Source of the DNA: Smithellaceae bacterium
GTDB taxonomy: Bacteria > Desulfobacterota > Syntrophia > Syntrophales > Smithellaceae
Direction of reading: 5' to 3'
DNA: 64,000 bases
Assembly (NCBI GenBank): GCA_030690945.1
Contig: JAUYFM010000033.1
Location: 114,709 to 178,708 of the forward strand
Shown here: in pieces, positions 33,426 through 44,570 of the stretch
Position numbering within the stretch: the first letter of the stretch is position 1
Layout: each line of letters starts with the position of its first letter
Program-made: the position numbers and the translations under genes
The notes under the pieces: generated by a model
Database searches by the model: none
Told to the model about the DNA's origin: nothing
What the model saw: only the letters and a program-made list of their open reading frames with translations

Positions 33426-34682
33426 TCAAGACGAAGCAGATTCCGGCGTGGTGTCCTGACTGCTGATGTACACTATTAGCGCCAGAGCCAGCAAGGCGGC
33501 AGAGACGCCGAAGCCCCACTGGTAGGCCACAACGGGTAAGGCTCCCGTTATCGATGGTGTCCAGTTACCCATGATGATTCCCATCATGTGTTGGAATACG
33601 GCTCCGCCTAGCATGAGAAAAAAATTCAGGGCAGTAAGAGCGGTTCCGGCGATGAAGAGGGGGAAGGTCTCTTTTACCTGGACATAAAGAAGAGTGGAAG
33701 AAACACCGGTAAAACCGAATAGCCAGAATTGCAGCAACAAGCCCCAGCGAGGTAGCTGCAGGTCCATGGCCAGACTGAAAAAGACCAAAAGCGAAGCTCC
33801 CTGCACCAACAGAATCAATAATTTTCGTTGCCTCAATTTGTCGGACAGACGACCCCAGAAAGGTGCACCGCAAATGGCCCCGATGGGAGTGGCTAACAAA
33901 ATAACGCTGGCAGTCGTTTTACTCAGGCCGCAGGTGTGCATAAGGTAAGGACCACCCCATAAGCCGATAACAGTTATCATGGCGCCATAGGAAGCGAATG
34001 CAAGCGGTGCAAGGCACCAGAAACGACTACTACCGAAAACCAAACGGAATCCGGAAAAAATATTACTCATAGAGGGTGAGGCATGAGGTAGCGTACCAGT
34101 CCGCTGATGAGGATGATCGCGTACCACCAGGAAAATTGTGACAGCCAGGAGCAAAGTTATTATTGCCATGCAGAGGAAAGCACCGCGCCAGCCAAATGTT
34201 TCACTCAGCAAGGCCAGTGGGGTGGTGGCGCCAATGGCTCCCATGTTCCCAAGCGCGATCATGATGCCGGACAAGGTGGCAAACTCATGAGGGGAAAACC
34301 AAGTCGTAAATATTTTATAGGAACCCATCAGCGCGGCGGCCATACCGATACCGATTCCTGCCCGGGCCAATATCGCCATGGTGCCACTGCTTGAGAGAGC
34401 AAAGACTATCGCACTTGCCGCCCCGATGCAGGCGAGCGAGCTCATGACAACGCGGGACCCAAAGCGGTCGAGCAATGGTCCCATTGGCAGTTGCACCAAG
34501 CAAAAGCTGTAGAAAAAGGCGCCACCCAGCAGTCCAAGATTCTCAGGGGAAAGGCCCAGGTCATGGCTCAGGTCATTGGCGACGACAGCGTTGGAAACAC
34601 GCCAGAATTGGGAGATAATAAATATTGCGGCGCAAAGTGTGAAAATATACCAGCGGTAATGAGGAGAGAACGGTTTTTTCAT
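33426..34682 (-). CDS. MFS transporter
   Basis: About 418 residues with twelve hydrophobic segments and the major facilitator loop motif GPLLDRFGSRVVM between helices 2 and 3, repeated as FWGRLSDKLRQRKL between 8 and 9. The N-terminal sequence resembles organophosphate/hexuronate or nitrate-type antiporters, but the substrate is not evident. ATG 34682 gives a natural N-terminus; ATG 34694 is an alternative. It lies convergent to nothing on its left (antitoxin upstream region) and diverges from the aminotransferase gene. Confidence 0.88.
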   Translation of the reverse strand: MKKPFSPHYRWYIFTLCAAIFIISQFWRVSNAVVANDLSHDLGLSPENLGLLGGAFFYSFCLVQLPMGPLLDRFGSRVVMSSLACIGAASAIVFALSSSGTMAILARAGIGIGMAAALMGSYKIFTTWFSPHEFATLSGIMIALGNMGAIGATTPLALLSETFGWRGAFLCMAIITLLLAVTIFLVVRDHPHQRTGTLPHASPSMSNIFSGFRLVFGSSRFWCLAPLAFASYGAMITVIGLWGGPYLMHTCGLSKTTASVILLATPIGAICGAPFWGRLSDKLRQRKLLILLVQGASLLVFFSLAMDLQLPRWGLLLQFWLFGFTGVSSTLLYVQVKETFPLFIAGTALTALNFFLMLGGAVFQHMMGIIMGNWTPSITGALPVVAYQWGFGVSAALLALALIVYISSQDTTPESASS

Positions 34683-34896
34683 AAATACTCGCAATGTATG
34701 AAAGGATTTCTATCTGATCAGACCAGCATTTGTGGAGGGGAATATAGAAAAAACGGACTTGCGTGTCAATGGAATAATGACAAGAAGGCATTATCAGGGG
34801 TAAGTCCGCATCAACCGGATGAACCATAAAATTGTCTTCGGGCGAGAGTAAAAAAGGTAGTTGAAAAATTCACATAATCACCTTAAAGGAATATTC

Positions 34897-36042
34897 ATGA
34901 TTTCAAAACGTGCGTCTGAATTTACATCTTTTATCGTTATGGATGTCATGGCCAAAGCCGAGGAGCTGGAGCGCAAGGGCGAGCACATCATTCACATGGA
35001 AGTGGGTGAACCGGATTTCCCGACGCCTAAAGTGATTACCGACACGGCCATCGAAGCTCTGCAAAACAACAAAACCCACTACACGCATGCCCTGGGGCTT
35101 CTGGAGCTACGCCAGGCCATCTGCGATTACTATTGGAAAGAATACGGCGTCACGATTTCACCCGATCAGGTGCTGGTCTCCACCGGCACGTCACCCGTTT
35201 TGCTGTTTGCCATGCTGGCGATGCTGGATCACGGCGACGAAGTGATTATTTCCAACCCCCGCTATCCCTGCTATCAGAATTTTATTCTGGCGGCAGGCGG
35301 AAAGCTCAAAGAGATTCAAACTTACCCGGAAGAAGGATTTCAATACCGCCATAGGGACATTAAAAAGAAACTTTCACGACGGACAAAAGGCATCATTATC
35401 AATTCCCCATGCAATCCGACCGGTATTGTCATGACGAAAGCGCAATTGCAGGACATAGCCCAATTTGATTCGCAATACATCATTTCCGATGAAATCTATC
35501 ACGGGCTGGTCTATCAAGGCCGGGCGCACTCCATCCTGGAATTTACGGATAAGGCGTTTGTCATTAACGGTTTTTCCAAACTCTACGCGATGACCGGCTG
35601 GCGTCTGGGCTACCTGATTTTTCCCAAAGCATTCAGCGCCGTTATGCAGCGCATCCATCAAAATTTTATGATCTCGGCCAACGGCTTTATCCAATGGGCG
35701 GGGATTGCCGCTCTGACGAAAGCGCAAGACGATGTTGCCAAAATGATCAATACCTATGATGAACGCCGTCGTTACATGTTGGCTCGCCTGACCGATATGG
35801 GATTTACCATCCACGTCGAGCCGACCGGAGCATTTTATGTATTTGCCGACGGGCGTAAATTTTTCACCGATTCCTACAAAGAGGCTTTCCGGATCACCGA
35901 AGAAGCGAAAGTAGGCGTGGCCCCCGGCATTGATTTCGGCAGCGGCGGCGAAGGATTTTTGCGTTTCTCCTACGCCACTTCTCTGGAAAATATTCAAGAA
36001 GGTTTAAATCGTCTGGAGCGGTACCTGAAGAATAAAAAGTAA
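34897..36042 (+). CDS. Class I/II PLP-dependent aminotransferase
   Basis: Start set at ATG 34897 (MISKRASEF); 381 residues. Fold type I with EVGEPDFPTP at the N-terminus, the SPCNPTG motif, the aspartate and tyrosine in ISDEIYHGLVY and the PLP lysine in GFSKLYAMTGWRLGYL. The C-terminal arginine for the substrate carboxylate is in FLRFSYATS. It belongs to the aspartate/alanine-type (AspC/AlaT-like) aminotransferases; the amino acid cannot be named. Confidence 0.92.
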   Translation: MISKRASEFTSFIVMDVMAKAEELERKGEHIIHMEVGEPDFPTPKVITDTAIEALQNNKTHYTHALGLLELRQAICDYYWKEYGVTISPDQVLVSTGTSPVLLFAMLAMLDHGDEVIISNPRYPCYQNFILAAGGKLKEIQTYPEEGFQYRHRDIKKKLSRRTKGIIINSPCNPTGIVMTKAQLQDIAQFDSQYIISDEIYHGLVYQGRAHSILEFTDKAFVINGFSKLYAMTGWRLGYLIFPKAFSAVMQRIHQNFMISANGFIQWAGIAALTKAQDDVAKMINTYDERRRYMLARLTDMGFTIHVEPTGAFYVFADGRKFFTDSYKEAFRITEEAKVGVAPGIDFGSGGEGFLRFSYATSLENIQEGLNRLERYLKNKK

Positions 36043-36080
36043 TGATTATAAAAAGTTGCATTCAAAGGATAACGAACCAA

Positions 36081-36155
36081 TGTAGTCCGAACCTTTAGGT
36101 TCGTGTGTTCAACGGGCCTAATAACCTAAAGGTCACAAGCGACCCGTACTACTGT
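36081..36155. repeat. Degenerate intergenic palindromic element
   Basis: Nested inverted repeats (GAACC-TTTA-GGTTC, and an ACGGG/CCCGT pair) starting with TGTAG and ending with GTACTAC, the general plan of the family A elements but with diverged sequence, in the gap between the aminotransferase and crotonase genes. Confidence 0.5.
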
Positions 36156-36279
36156 TAGCATTTGATAGCGACTTGGTATTAGAAAGTGTTCCGGATCAGA
36201 AATGAAATGCCATAGACAAATTGATTCATTTGGCGTATCTTGCCGCCCGTAACTCAGAAATAATCCCCAAGGAGGATAT

Positions 36280-37080
36280 ATGTCGTATAAATACATTGAT
36301 CTGAAAATTGAAAATTATGTGGCCACCGTGGCCATGGCAAGAGTGGAAGCACTCAACGCGCTGAGTCTTGAGTTCGCTTCAGAAATTGCGGGTGTCTTTC
36401 GCGAACTGGGCGCAAACGATGACGTCCGTGCGATCATCTTCTGCAGTAAGGCGCGGATTTTCTGCGCCGGCCTTGATTTGAAAGAAGCGGCCGCCGGCGC
36501 AAGCGGAACGGCCAAGGGAGTCATCGACACGATCCGGAATTCTCAGCCCTTGTTTGACTGCTGCAACTTTATCGAAGAGTGTCCCAAACCGGTGATTGCG
36601 GCGGTTCACGGCAAATGCATCGGCGGCGGGCTCGACATGATCTCGGCCTGCGATATCCGCCTGTGCACGGAAGACGCCATCTTCTGCCTGAAAGAAGCCG
36701 CGATCGGCATCGTCGCCGATATGGGCGTACTCCAGCGTTTGCCGATGATCGTCGGCCAGGGTTTTGCCCGCGAGATGGCCTACACCGCGGCCAACTATAC
36801 CGCGCGCGATGTGGAAAAGATGCGGCTGGTCAATCATGTGTATGCCGATCATGCGGGACTCATGGCTGCCGCGCAAAAACTGGCCGCACAGATTGCCGCC
36901 AACGCCCCGCTCGGCATTAGAAGCACCAAGGAAGTACTCAATTTCAGCCGTTACGTAAATGTTTACGAAGGCATGGCGATGGCGATTCAGAAAAACGCAA
37001 CACTACTGATGACAGATGATTTGAAAGAGGCGATGATGTCTTTCCTGGAAAAACGCCCTGCCGATTTTAAGGGAAAATGA
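36280..37080 (+). CDS. Crotonase-fold enzyme of the dienoyl-CoA isomerase (ECH1) type
   Basis: 266 residues. The oxyanion-hole segments are KARIFCAGLDLKE and HGKCIGGGLDMISACD. Three acidic residues match those of rat delta3,5-delta2,4-dienoyl-CoA isomerase (D176, E196, D204) in spacing: D119, E139 and D147 in GGGLDM and KEAAIGIVADMG. This favours an isomerase of 3,5-dienoyl-CoA, used in degradation of odd-position unsaturated acids, over a plain hydratase. Good Shine-Dalgarno (AAGGAGG) 6-7 nt before the ATG. It converges with purF, their ends touching at 37080/37081. Confidence 0.88.
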   Translation: MSYKYIDLKIENYVATVAMARVEALNALSLEFASEIAGVFRELGANDDVRAIIFCSKARIFCAGLDLKEAAAGASGTAKGVIDTIRNSQPLFDCCNFIEECPKPVIAAVHGKCIGGGLDMISACDIRLCTEDAIFCLKEAAIGIVADMGVLQRLPMIVGQGFAREMAYTAANYTARDVEKMRLVNHVYADHAGLMAAAQKLAAQIAANAPLGIRSTKEVLNFSRYVNVYEGMAMAIQKNATLLMTDDLKEAMMSFLEKRPADFKGK

Positions 37081-38505
37081 TTATTTCAGTTCCATGCAAA
37101 ATTTATCAATCTTTTCAGGAGGATCGATGGGATAGTCGCCGGTGTAGCAGGCCAGGCAGAAGCACTCTTTGGGCATGCCGGTGGCTTTGACCATGCCGTC
37201 CACGGTCAGGTAGTGGAGTGAATCCAGGCCGATGAATTCGGCGATGGCTTTTTCGTTTTCCTTTTTGGTGGCGATCAACTCGCCTTTAGATGAAAAGTCA
37301 ATGCCGTAGGGACAGGGAAACAGTGTGGGCGGACAACTGATGACCATGTGGAGTTCTTTGATGCCGATCCCCTGCAGATGTTTCACACGGTTGCGGCTGG
37401 TGGTGCCGCGGATGATGGAATCCTCGACAATCATGACTTTCTTGCCTTTTAAAAGCGGCTTAACCGGGTTGAGTTTGACGCGTACGGCGAAATCGCGCAT
37501 TGGCTGCGTGGGCTGAATAAAAGTACGGCCGACATAATGATTGCGGATCATCCCCATCTCAAAGGGGATACCGCTTTCTTCCGCATAGCCCAGAGCGGCG
37601 TAATTGCCGGAATCCGGGAAAGGCATCACGAGATCCACATCCGGACAATATTCCCGCGCCAGTTCATGCCCCAGACGCTTGCGGCACAGATAGACATTCT
37701 GGCCGAAAATCTGGCTGTCGGGGCGGGCAAAATAAATCAGCTCAAAAATGCAGTGGCAATGCTTCATCGGCGCGAAAGGCTTCAGGCTCTTATAACCATG
37801 GGCATCGATGATGATAATCTCGCCCGGTTCGATATCACGGATGTATTCGGCGCCCACCAGATCAAATGCGCAGGTTTCGGACGCGACCACCCAGCCGCCG
37901 TTCAGTTTACCTAACGCCAGCGGCCGAAAACCGCGTGGATCGCGGGCAGCGATAATTTTGTCGCGCGTCAGCATCACCAGACTGTAGGCGCCTTCGACTC
38001 TGGCGAGCGCGATCGAAAGAGCTTCTTCCAACCCTTTTTTCAGATGCGGCGCCATCAAATGGATGATGACTTCGCTGTCCATCGTTGATTGAAAAATCGA
38101 ACCGCTGCTCTCCAGTTCAGTTCTCAATTGTTGGGCGTTGACGATGTTGCCGTTGTGCCCCAGCGCGTAATACTCTTCGCCGACATGCACCAGGAATGGC
38201 TGGGCGTTGGAAATCGTGGAAGAGCCGGTTGTGGAATAACGGACATGGCCGATGGCCAGCGAGCCTACCAGCTTCTGTAAAATCGATTCCTTAAAAACGG
38301 TGGAGGCCAGGCCCATACCTTTGTGTTCCATGACCTGACAGCCGTCGGAGGTGACAATGCCGGCTGATTCCTGGCCGCGATGCTGCAGGGCGAAAAGGCC
38401 GAAGAAGGCAACGCGTGCCGCTTCTTCATGCCCGTATATTCCAAAAACGCCGCACTCCTCACGGGGCCGGCCGGATTCATTTGAGGATTCTTCAAATAAT
38501 GTCAT
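37081..38505 (-). CDS. purF: Amidophosphoribosyltransferase
   Basis: 474 residues. A 17-residue propeptide ends before the catalytic N-terminal cysteine C18 (EE-CGVFGIYG). The class II glutaminase domain is followed by the phosphoribosyltransferase domain with the PRPP loop VMIVEDSIIRGTT. Cysteines for a [4Fe-4S] cluster are present (CHCIFELIYF, ISCPPTLFPCPYG, CFCLACYTG), as in the Bacillus type. First committed step of purine synthesis. It is the last gene of the leftward glutamine supercluster, 80 bp after carB. Confidence 0.96.
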   Translation of the reverse strand: MTLFEESSNESGRPREECGVFGIYGHEEAARVAFFGLFALQHRGQESAGIVTSDGCQVMEHKGMGLASTVFKESILQKLVGSLAIGHVRYSTTGSSTISNAQPFLVHVGEEYYALGHNGNIVNAQQLRTELESSGSIFQSTMDSEVIIHLMAPHLKKGLEEALSIALARVEGAYSLVMLTRDKIIAARDPRGFRPLALGKLNGGWVVASETCAFDLVGAEYIRDIEPGEIIIIDAHGYKSLKPFAPMKHCHCIFELIYFARPDSQIFGQNVYLCRKRLGHELAREYCPDVDLVMPFPDSGNYAALGYAEESGIPFEMGMIRNHYVGRTFIQPTQPMRDFAVRVKLNPVKPLLKGKKVMIVEDSIIRGTTSRNRVKHLQGIGIKELHMVISCPPTLFPCPYGIDFSSKGELIATKKENEKAIAEFIGLDSLHYLTVDGMVKATGMPKECFCLACYTGDYPIDPPEKIDKFCMELK

Positions 38506-38547
38506 ATAAACTCTTCCAGATTAAAAGGTCATTGCGTCCACCACAGA

Positions 38548-38577
38548 TGTAGGGAACGGTCGCGACCGTTCCCTACC
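38548..38577. repeat. Intergenic palindrome, family A
   Basis: 28 of 28 palindromic bases (38549-38576) identical to the core of the element at 2208-2237; only the last base of the 30-bp unit differs. It lies between carB and purF, 8 bp past the carB stop. Confidence 0.85.
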
Positions 38578-38585
38578 AGGATGGC

Positions 38586-41500
38586 CTATTTCTTATAATA
38601 CTCCTGCAACGGGCAGACCTGCCAGTCTTTTTCAATCATGGTCTTCGTCGCTTCGGAGAGCGCCCGCGCGCCCGCCAGAGTGGTCGTGTAAAGAATGTTA
38701 TACGTCAGCGCGCCACGCCGGATATGGTAAGAGTCCCGCGATGATTTCCGCCCGACGCCGGTATTGATCACCATCGCAATATCACCATTTTTAATATAAT
38801 CGACAATATGAGGCCGGCCTTCGCTGACCTTGGCAATCACAGTCGCATCCACGCCAAACTTCTGCAAATGTCTGGCTGTGCCGCTGGTCGCCAGAATCTT
38901 AAATCCCATGTTCGCAAACGACCGGGCAACTTCCACTATCCTGTCCTTGTGATAATCATGAACACTGATAAAGATAGAGCCGGCCGTCGGCATTTTGAAG
39001 CCCGCCGCCATCTGCGATTTGGCAAACGCCAGGCCAAAAGAATAATCGATTCCCATCACTTCGCCGGTCGATTTCATTTCGGGTCCCAGCAGAATATCCA
39101 CTTCCGGAAAGCGGTTGAACGGGAATACCGCTTCCTTGACGGATACGTGCTTGGGTTTGATCGTTTGAGTGAAGCCGAGTTCCGTAAGTGTCTTGCCCAG
39201 CATGACTTTGGTGGCCAGTTTTGCCAGTGGCACACCGATGGCCTTGCTGACAAACGGCACGGTACGTGATGCGCGGGGATTGACCTCCAGCACATACAAT
39301 GTCCCATCCTTGATGGCATACTGAATATTCATGAGGCCGATAACGTTAAGTTCGGCGGCCAGCATCCTGGTCTGTTTTTCAATCAACTCCAATAAAGGGG
39401 CGGAAAGGGTGAGCGGCGGCAAAATACAGGCGCTGTCGCCGGAATGAATACCCGCTTCCTCGATGTGTTCCATGATACCGGCCACAACCGTTGTCACACC
39501 GTCGCTGATTGCATCCACATCCACTTCCACCGCATCTTCCAGAAATTTATCGATTAAAATCGGGTGGCCGGGCGAAACAAGAAGCGCCTTGCCCATGAAG
39601 GTGCGTAGCGTTTCGGGGTCATAGACAATTTCCATGGAGCGTCCGCCCAGCACGTAGGAGGGGCGCACAAGCACCGGGTAACCGATGCGCCCGGCGGCCA
39701 CGAGCGCCTTTTCCACATCCATCGCCGTGTCGTTATCCGGTTGATTGAGATTTAGTTTATGAACAATTTCCTGAAACCGGTCGCGGTTCTCCGCCCGGTC
39801 AATGGCAGTAGGCGAGGTTCCGATAATCGGCACGCCCGCCGCTTCCAGGCCGCGCGCCAGATTGAGCGGCGTTTGACCACCGAACTGGACAATTACCCCG
39901 TCTGGTTTTTCCATCTGGATAATGTGCAAAACGTCTTCGAGCGTCACCGGCTCAAAAAACAGTTTGTCGGATGTGTCGTAGTCCGTGCTCACCGTTTCGG
40001 GATTCGAGTTGATCATGATGCTCTCGATGCCTTCTTCGCGCAGTGCAAATGATGCATGGACGCAGCAATAATCAAATTCAATCCCCTGGCCGATGCGGTT
40101 GGGTCCGCCGCCGATGATGGCCACCTTCTTTTTGGCCGACGGCCTCGATTCATTTTCAGTCTCGTAGGTGGAATAATAATAGGGCGTGTAGGCTTCAAAC
40201 TCCGCCGCGCAGGTATCCACCAGCTTATAGACCGGTACAATCTTTTCCCGTTCGCGCCACTGGCGAATCTCCAACTCTGTTTTATTCCAGAGCGCGCCCA
40301 AAGTTCTGTCCGAAAAACCCATCTGCTTGGCGGCGTGCAGGAGTTCCGTCGAAGGTTGCGAACTTTTCAGTTCATCTTCCGCATCAAGGATGTCTTTAAT
40401 CTGGTGCAAAAACCAGGGATCGACTTTGGTGAGTTCATAGACTTCTTCCACCGGCATGCCGCTGGCGAGCGCTGCTCCGATATAAAAAAGCCGAAGGGAG
40501 TTGGGTTTGACAAGTTTGCTTTTGACGAGCGTTTTCCTTTCCTGCGGATCGGCAGGCAAATCCTGACCAAAACCGAAACGGCCGATTTCCAGCGAACGGA
40601 TGGCTTTTTGCAGAGCTTCCTTAAAAGTACGGCCGATGGCCATCGTCTCACCGACCGACTTCATCGACGTCGTGAGAAAATCCTCAGTCTCGGGAAATTT
40701 TTCAAACGTCCAACGTGGTATTTTTACGACGCAATAATCGATGGTCGGTTCAAACGACGCCATCGTCTCGCGGGTGATATCGTTGGGAATCTCATCCAGC
40801 GTGTAGCCGACGGCGAGCTTGGCGGCGATTTTCGCAATCGGAAACCCGGTAGCCTTGGAAGCCAGCGCCGACGATCGCGATACGCGTGGATTCATTTCCA
40901 CAACAATCATTTCGCCGGTTTGGGGATGGATGGCAAACTGCACGTTGGAGCCGCCTGTTTCGACGCCGATTTCCCGCATGATGGCGATGGCGGCATCCCG
41001 CATGACCTGATATTCGCGATCCGTCAGCGTCTGTGCGGGTGCAACCGTAATGGAATCACCGGTATGCACGCCCATCGCATCGAAGTTTTCAATGGAGCAG
41101 ATGATCACGACGTTGTCCGCCTTGTCGCGCATCACTTCCAGCTCGTATTCTTTCCAGCCCAGCACGGATTCTTCAATCATAACCTCTGTTATCATGCTGG
41201 CATCGAGACCGGTCTTGGCGATATCCATCAACTCCTCGCGGTTGTAAGCCACGCCGCTGCCGGTACCGCCCAACGTGAAGGAAGCCCGGATAATAATCGG
41301 AAAGCCGATGTCTTCAGCAATTTTGAGTACCTCGTTCATGTTGCGGGCAAAACCGCTATTGGGCATTCTCAGGCCAATCTTTTGCATGGCATGACGGAAT
41401 TTTTCACGGTCTTCAGCTTTATGAATCACCGGAAGCGACGCGCCGATCATTTCCACGCCGTATTTTTCCAGCACGCCGCTTTCAGCCAGTGCCACCGCTA

Positions 41501-41807
41501 TGTTGAGTCCTGTCTGACCGCCCAGTGTTGGCAAGAGCGCGTCGGGACGTTCCCGGGCAATGATTTTCTCCACGGCTTCCGGGGTAATCGGTTCGATATA
41601 GGTGCGGTCGGCCATTTCAGGATCGGTCATGATCGTTGCGGGATTGCTGTTAATCAGAACAACTTCATAACCTTCCTCGCGCAGCGCCTTGCAGGCCTGC
41701 GTTCCGGAATAGTCGAACTCGCAGGCCTGACTGATAATAATCGGCCCGGACCCGATGAGCAGTATTTTTTTGATGTCTGTACGTTTCGGCACTAATTTTA
41801 TTCCCAC
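38586..41807 (-). CDS. carB: Carbamoyl-phosphate synthase large subunit
   Basis: 1,073 residues, the full CarB length: two homologous ATP-grasp halves (first begins [22 protein letters not shown], second [20 protein letters not shown]) and the C-terminal MGS-type allosteric domain. It joins bicarbonate, ammonia channelled from CarA and two ATP to make carbamoyl phosphate for arginine and pyrimidines. Its start overlaps the guaA end by 10 bp. GuaA separating carA from carB is unusual. Confidence 0.97.
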   Translation of the reverse strand: MGIKLVPKRTDIKKILLIGSGPIIISQACEFDYSGTQACKALREEGYEVVLINSNPATIMTDPEMADRTYIEPITPEAVEKIIARERPDALLPTLGGQTGLNIAVALAESGVLEKYGVEMIGASLPVIHKAEDREKFRHAMQKIGLRMPNSGFARNMNEVLKIAEDIGFPIIIRASFTLGGTGSGVAYNREELMDIAKTGLDASMITEVMIEESVLGWKEYELEVMRDKADNVVIICSIENFDAMGVHTGDSITVAPAQTLTDREYQVMRDAAIAIMREIGVETGGSNVQFAIHPQTGEMIVVEMNPRVSRSSALASKATGFPIAKIAAKLAVGYTLDEIPNDITRETMASFEPTIDYCVVKIPRWTFEKFPETEDFLTTSMKSVGETMAIGRTFKEALQKAIRSLEIGRFGFGQDLPADPQERKTLVKSKLVKPNSLRLFYIGAALASGMPVEEVYELTKVDPWFLHQIKDILDAEDELKSSQPSTELLHAAKQMGFSDRTLGALWNKTELEIRQWREREKIVPVYKLVDTCAAEFEAYTPYYYSTYETENESRPSAKKKVAIIGGGPNRIGQGIEFDYCCVHASFALREEGIESIMINSNPETVSTDYDTSDKLFFEPVTLEDVLHIIQMEKPDGVIVQFGGQTPLNLARGLEAAGVPIIGTSPTAIDRAENRDRFQEIVHKLNLNQPDNDTAMDVEKALVAAGRIGYPVLVRPSYVLGGRSMEIVYDPETLRTFMGKALLVSPGHPILIDKFLEDAVEVDVDAISDGVTTVVAGIMEHIEEAGIHSGDSACILPPLTLSAPLLELIEKQTRMLAAELNVIGLMNIQYAIKDGTLYVLEVNPRASRTVPFVSKAIGVPLAKLATKVMLGKTLTELGFTQTIKPKHVSVKEAVFPFNRFPEVDILLGPEMKSTGEVMGIDYSFGLAFAKSQMAAGFKMPTAGSIFISVHDYHKDRIVEVARSFANMGFKILATSGTARHLQKFGVDATVIAKVSEGRPHIVDYIKNGDIAMVINTGVGRKSSRDSYHIRRGALTYNILYTTTLAGARALSEATKTMIEKDWQVCPLQEYYKK

Positions 41808-43327
41808 TCAATTGTGCTGGGCGGTTTGGAGCTGATGTCGTAAACCACGCGGTTGATGCCGCGCACTTCATTAATGATCCGTGTAGAAATGTGCGCCAGG
41901 ACATCCTGCGGAAGTCTTGCCCAGTCGGCGGTCATGGCGTCATCGCTGGTAACCGCACGGATCGCCACAATATTCTCATACGTGCGCTGATCGCCCATGA
42001 TGCCGACGCTTTTAAGCGGCAGCAGCACGGTAAACGATTGCCAAAGCTTGTAATAGAGATTGGCGGCGCGGATTTCCTCAAGCAGAATTGTGTCGGCCTT
42101 ACGCAAGACCGACAGGCGCTGTGCGGTCACTTCGCCGATAATGCGGATCGCGAGACCCGGTCCGGGGAAAGGCTGACGCCAGACGACGTCATCGGCCAGT
42201 CCCAACTCTTTTCCCAACAGCCGTACTTCATCCTTAAATAAGTGTTTGAGCGGTTCCACCAGTTTCAAATTCATTTTCTTGGGGAGCCCCCCGACGTTGT
42301 GATGCGACTTGATCACCGCGCTGGGACCACCGAAGGCGGAGCGCGACTCGATCAGATCGGGATAAAGCGTCCCCTGCGCCAGAAATTTTACATTTTTTAT
42401 TTTATGCGCTTCCTGATCAAACACTTCAATAAAGGTGCGGCCGATGATCTTGCGCTTCTTTTCCGGATCGGTCACGTCTTTTAATTTATCAAGGAATAGT
42501 TTCCCAAAACGGGCAAAACGCAAATTGATCTGCAGATGTTTTTTAAACATTTCGATGACGCGCTCGGCTTCACCCGCCCGCAACACGCCATTGTCCACAA
42601 ACACGCAGGTGAGTTGACGGCCGATGGCTTTGTGCAAAAGCACAGCCGCAACCGATGAATCCACGCCGCCGGAAAGCCCCAGAATGACTTTTTCTGATCC
42701 GACCTGCTCGCGGATTTCCTCTATCGCGTGCGTGACAAAGGATTTCATCGACCAGGATTTTTTACAATGGCAGACAGCAAACAGGAAATTGGCCAGTATT
42801 TTTTTACCGGCTTGCGTATGGATGACTTCGGGATGGAATTGCAAGCCGTAAAAATGATGACGGACATCTTCGGCTGCCGCCACCTGCGTATTCGAGGTGG
42901 ATGCGGTTATTGTAAAACCATCGGGCAATGTGCCGATGGAGTCGCCGTGGCTCATCCAGCACTGCGTTTTCTTATCAACGCCTGCGAACATGCCTTTTTG
43001 TTTTTTGACGCTGAGTTCGGCAAAGCCGTATTCGCGTTTTTTTGATCCGATCACTTTACCGCCCAGAGAATCGACCATGTATTGAAGGCCATAACAAATT
43101 CCCAGCACAGGAATACCGAGCTTAAAAATATCTTTGTCCACGCGCGGCGCGCCTTTGGAGTAGATACTGGCCGGACCGCCGGATAAAATGATGCCTTCGG
43201 GTGCAAGCGCTTTAATCGCTCCGATAGAAATATCGGGCGGTTCGATCTGGCAGTAGACATGATGTTCCCGCACACGCCGGGCGATGAGCTGGTTATACTG
43301 AGATCCGAAATCAATGATGAGAATCAC
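41798..43327 (-). CDS. guaA: GMP synthase (glutamine-hydrolysing)
   Basis: Start placed at GTG 43327 ([14 protein letters not shown]), with GGGGGA upstream; the 23 residues of upstream open frame run into the carA-tail hairpin and are not coding. 509 residues: class I amidotransferase domain with the cysteine in GICYGLQ and H/E in FHPEV, ATP-pyrophosphatase loop LSGGVDSSV, and the C-terminal dimerisation domain ending PPSTIEWE. It converts XMP to GMP. It stands between carA and carB in the same operon. Confidence 0.96.
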   Translation of the reverse strand: MILIIDFGSQYNQLIARRVREHHVYCQIEPPDISIGAIKALAPEGIILSGGPASIYSKGAPRVDKDIFKLGIPVLGICYGLQYMVDSLGGKVIGSKKREYGFAELSVKKQKGMFAGVDKKTQCWMSHGDSIGTLPDGFTITASTSNTQVAAAEDVRHHFYGLQFHPEVIHTQAGKKILANFLFAVCHCKKSWSMKSFVTHAIEEIREQVGSEKVILGLSGGVDSSVAAVLLHKAIGRQLTCVFVDNGVLRAGEAERVIEMFKKHLQINLRFARFGKLFLDKLKDVTDPEKKRKIIGRTFIEVFDQEAHKIKNVKFLAQGTLYPDLIESRSAFGGPSAVIKSHHNVGGLPKKMNLKLVEPLKHLFKDEVRLLGKELGLADDVVWRQPFPGPGLAIRIIGEVTAQRLSVLRKADTILLEEIRAANLYYKLWQSFTVLLPLKSVGIMGDQRTYENIVAIRAVTSDDAMTADWARLPQDVLAHISTRIINEVRGINRVVYDISSKPPSTIEWE

Positions 43328-43352
43328 TTTGTTTCCCCCTTTTCGTTTTTCA

Positions 43353-44543
43353 TCATTCCGAGAACAAGGGGTTGCAACCACCCATGCGGGTGGCAAGACC
43401 CCTTGTTCTGTGGCGACAATTCTTTTTCATCATATTAACAAACTGTGAAAACAGATATTCCGTATCGTGAGGTCCCGGCGCTGCTTCCGGATGATACTGT
43501 ACACTCATGGCCAGAGGCAGCCTCATGCCTTCGGACGTCGCGTCGTTTAAATTCGTGTAGGATTTATCAGCTTTGCTTTCGACCGATTCCGGCACGACAA
43601 CAAAGCCGTGATTTTGAGAGGTGATTTCGACTCTGCCCGTTTCCAGATTTTTAACAGGCTGATTAATGCCGTGATGGCCGAACTTCAATTTTTCCGTGTA
43701 GCCGCCGATGGCCTGGCCGATGATCTGATGCCCCAGACAGATGCCGAAGACCGGCGTCCGTCCGATTACTTCGCGGGCGGCAGCTACTATATAAGGAAGC
43801 GCCGCCGGATCGCCGGGCCCGTTGGAGAACAATATCCCGTCGGGCTGGTACGCAAGAATTTCCGTGCCTGTGGCAAACGCAGGCAAAACAACAACTTCAC
43901 AGGCGTTATTTTCCAGAAGCCTTAAAATATTGTATTTGACGCCGCAGTCCAGGACCACAACACGCAGCTTTTTAACCGGTTTTTTTACGGGAATTTTACT
44001 TTTTGAAGGCGCGCCTTTTTTCCACAAGTATGGTTTCTGGCAGGAAACTTCCCGAACCAAATCCCGTCCGATAAGCCCCGGATAGGCCCGCACTTTCTCC
44101 AGCAATTCTGGAATGTTGTTTGTTTCTGTGGAAATAATCCCCTTCATGGAGCCGGACAGCCGCAGGCGGCGGGTCAACGCGCGCGTGTCGATGCCGGTGA
44201 GTCCGATTTTGCCGGAATCTTCCAGAAATGATTTTAAGCTTTTCTTCATCTGCCAGTTGCTGGGATTGAGTTGATATTCTTTGACAATAAAACCTTCCAG
44301 ATGGATGCCTGCCGATTCCATATCCTCGTCATTGATGCCATAATTACCGACCAGCGGATAGGTCATGGTGACAATTTGACCTTTATAGGAAGGATCGGTA
44401 ATCACTTCCTGATAACCGGTCATGCCCGTGTTGAAGACGACTTCCCCCAAGGTTTCACCTTCACCCGCAAAGGCAAAACCCTCAAAGTGACTTCCGTCTT
44501 CCAGTACCAGCAGGGCTTGACGATCTTTTCTTAACAGGGGCAT
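43353..44543 (-). CDS. carA: Carbamoyl-phosphate synthase small subunit (glutaminase), hairpin-encoded tail
   Basis: 396 residues. N-terminal CarA domain ([16 protein letters not shown]), C-terminal class I glutaminase with the cysteine in [11 protein letters not shown] and the H/E of YHPEAAPGP. Family members end near FVNMMKK; here about 20 extra residues (from CRHRTRG) are encoded by an imperfect hairpin at 43361-43409, so the tail is probably the product of an inserted palindrome. It supplies ammonia to CarB, which lies beyond guaA. Confidence 0.95.
   Translation of the reverse strand: MPLLRKDRQALLVLEDGSHFEGFAFAGEGETLGEVVFNTGMTGYQEVITDPSYKGQIVTMTYPLVGNYGINDEDMESAGIHLEGFIVKEYQLNPSNWQMKKSLKSFLEDSGKIGLTGIDTRALTRRLRLSGSMKGIISTETNNIPELLEKVRAYPGLIGRDLVREVSCQKPYLWKKGAPSKSKIPVKKPVKKLRVVVLDCGVKYNILRLLENNACEVVVLPAFATGTEILAYQPDGILFSNGPGDPAALPYIVAAAREVIGRTPVFGICLGHQIIGQAIGGYTEKLKFGHHGINQPVKNLETGRVEITSQNHGFVVVPESVESKADKSYTNLNDATSEGMRLPLAMSVQYHPEAAPGPHDTEYLFSQFVNMMKKNCRHRTRGLATRMGGCNPLFSE
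43361..43409. repeat. Hairpin element in the carA 3' end, family C
   Basis: Arms AGAACAAGGGGT (43361-43372) and ACCCCTTGTTCT (43398-43409), with an inner CCACCC/GGGTGG stem. It lies within the last codons of carA and just before the guaA ribosome-binding site, so in the transcript it would separate the two messages with a strong hairpin. Confidence 0.75.
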
Positions 44544-44570
44544 TGAATCGTTATCTCCAACATTGTTAGA

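Noticed and set aside
43328..43396. N-terminal extension of GuaA
   Set aside because: The codons lie in the carA-tail hairpin; GTG 43327 gives the conserved ILIIDFGSQ start with a good ribosome-binding site.
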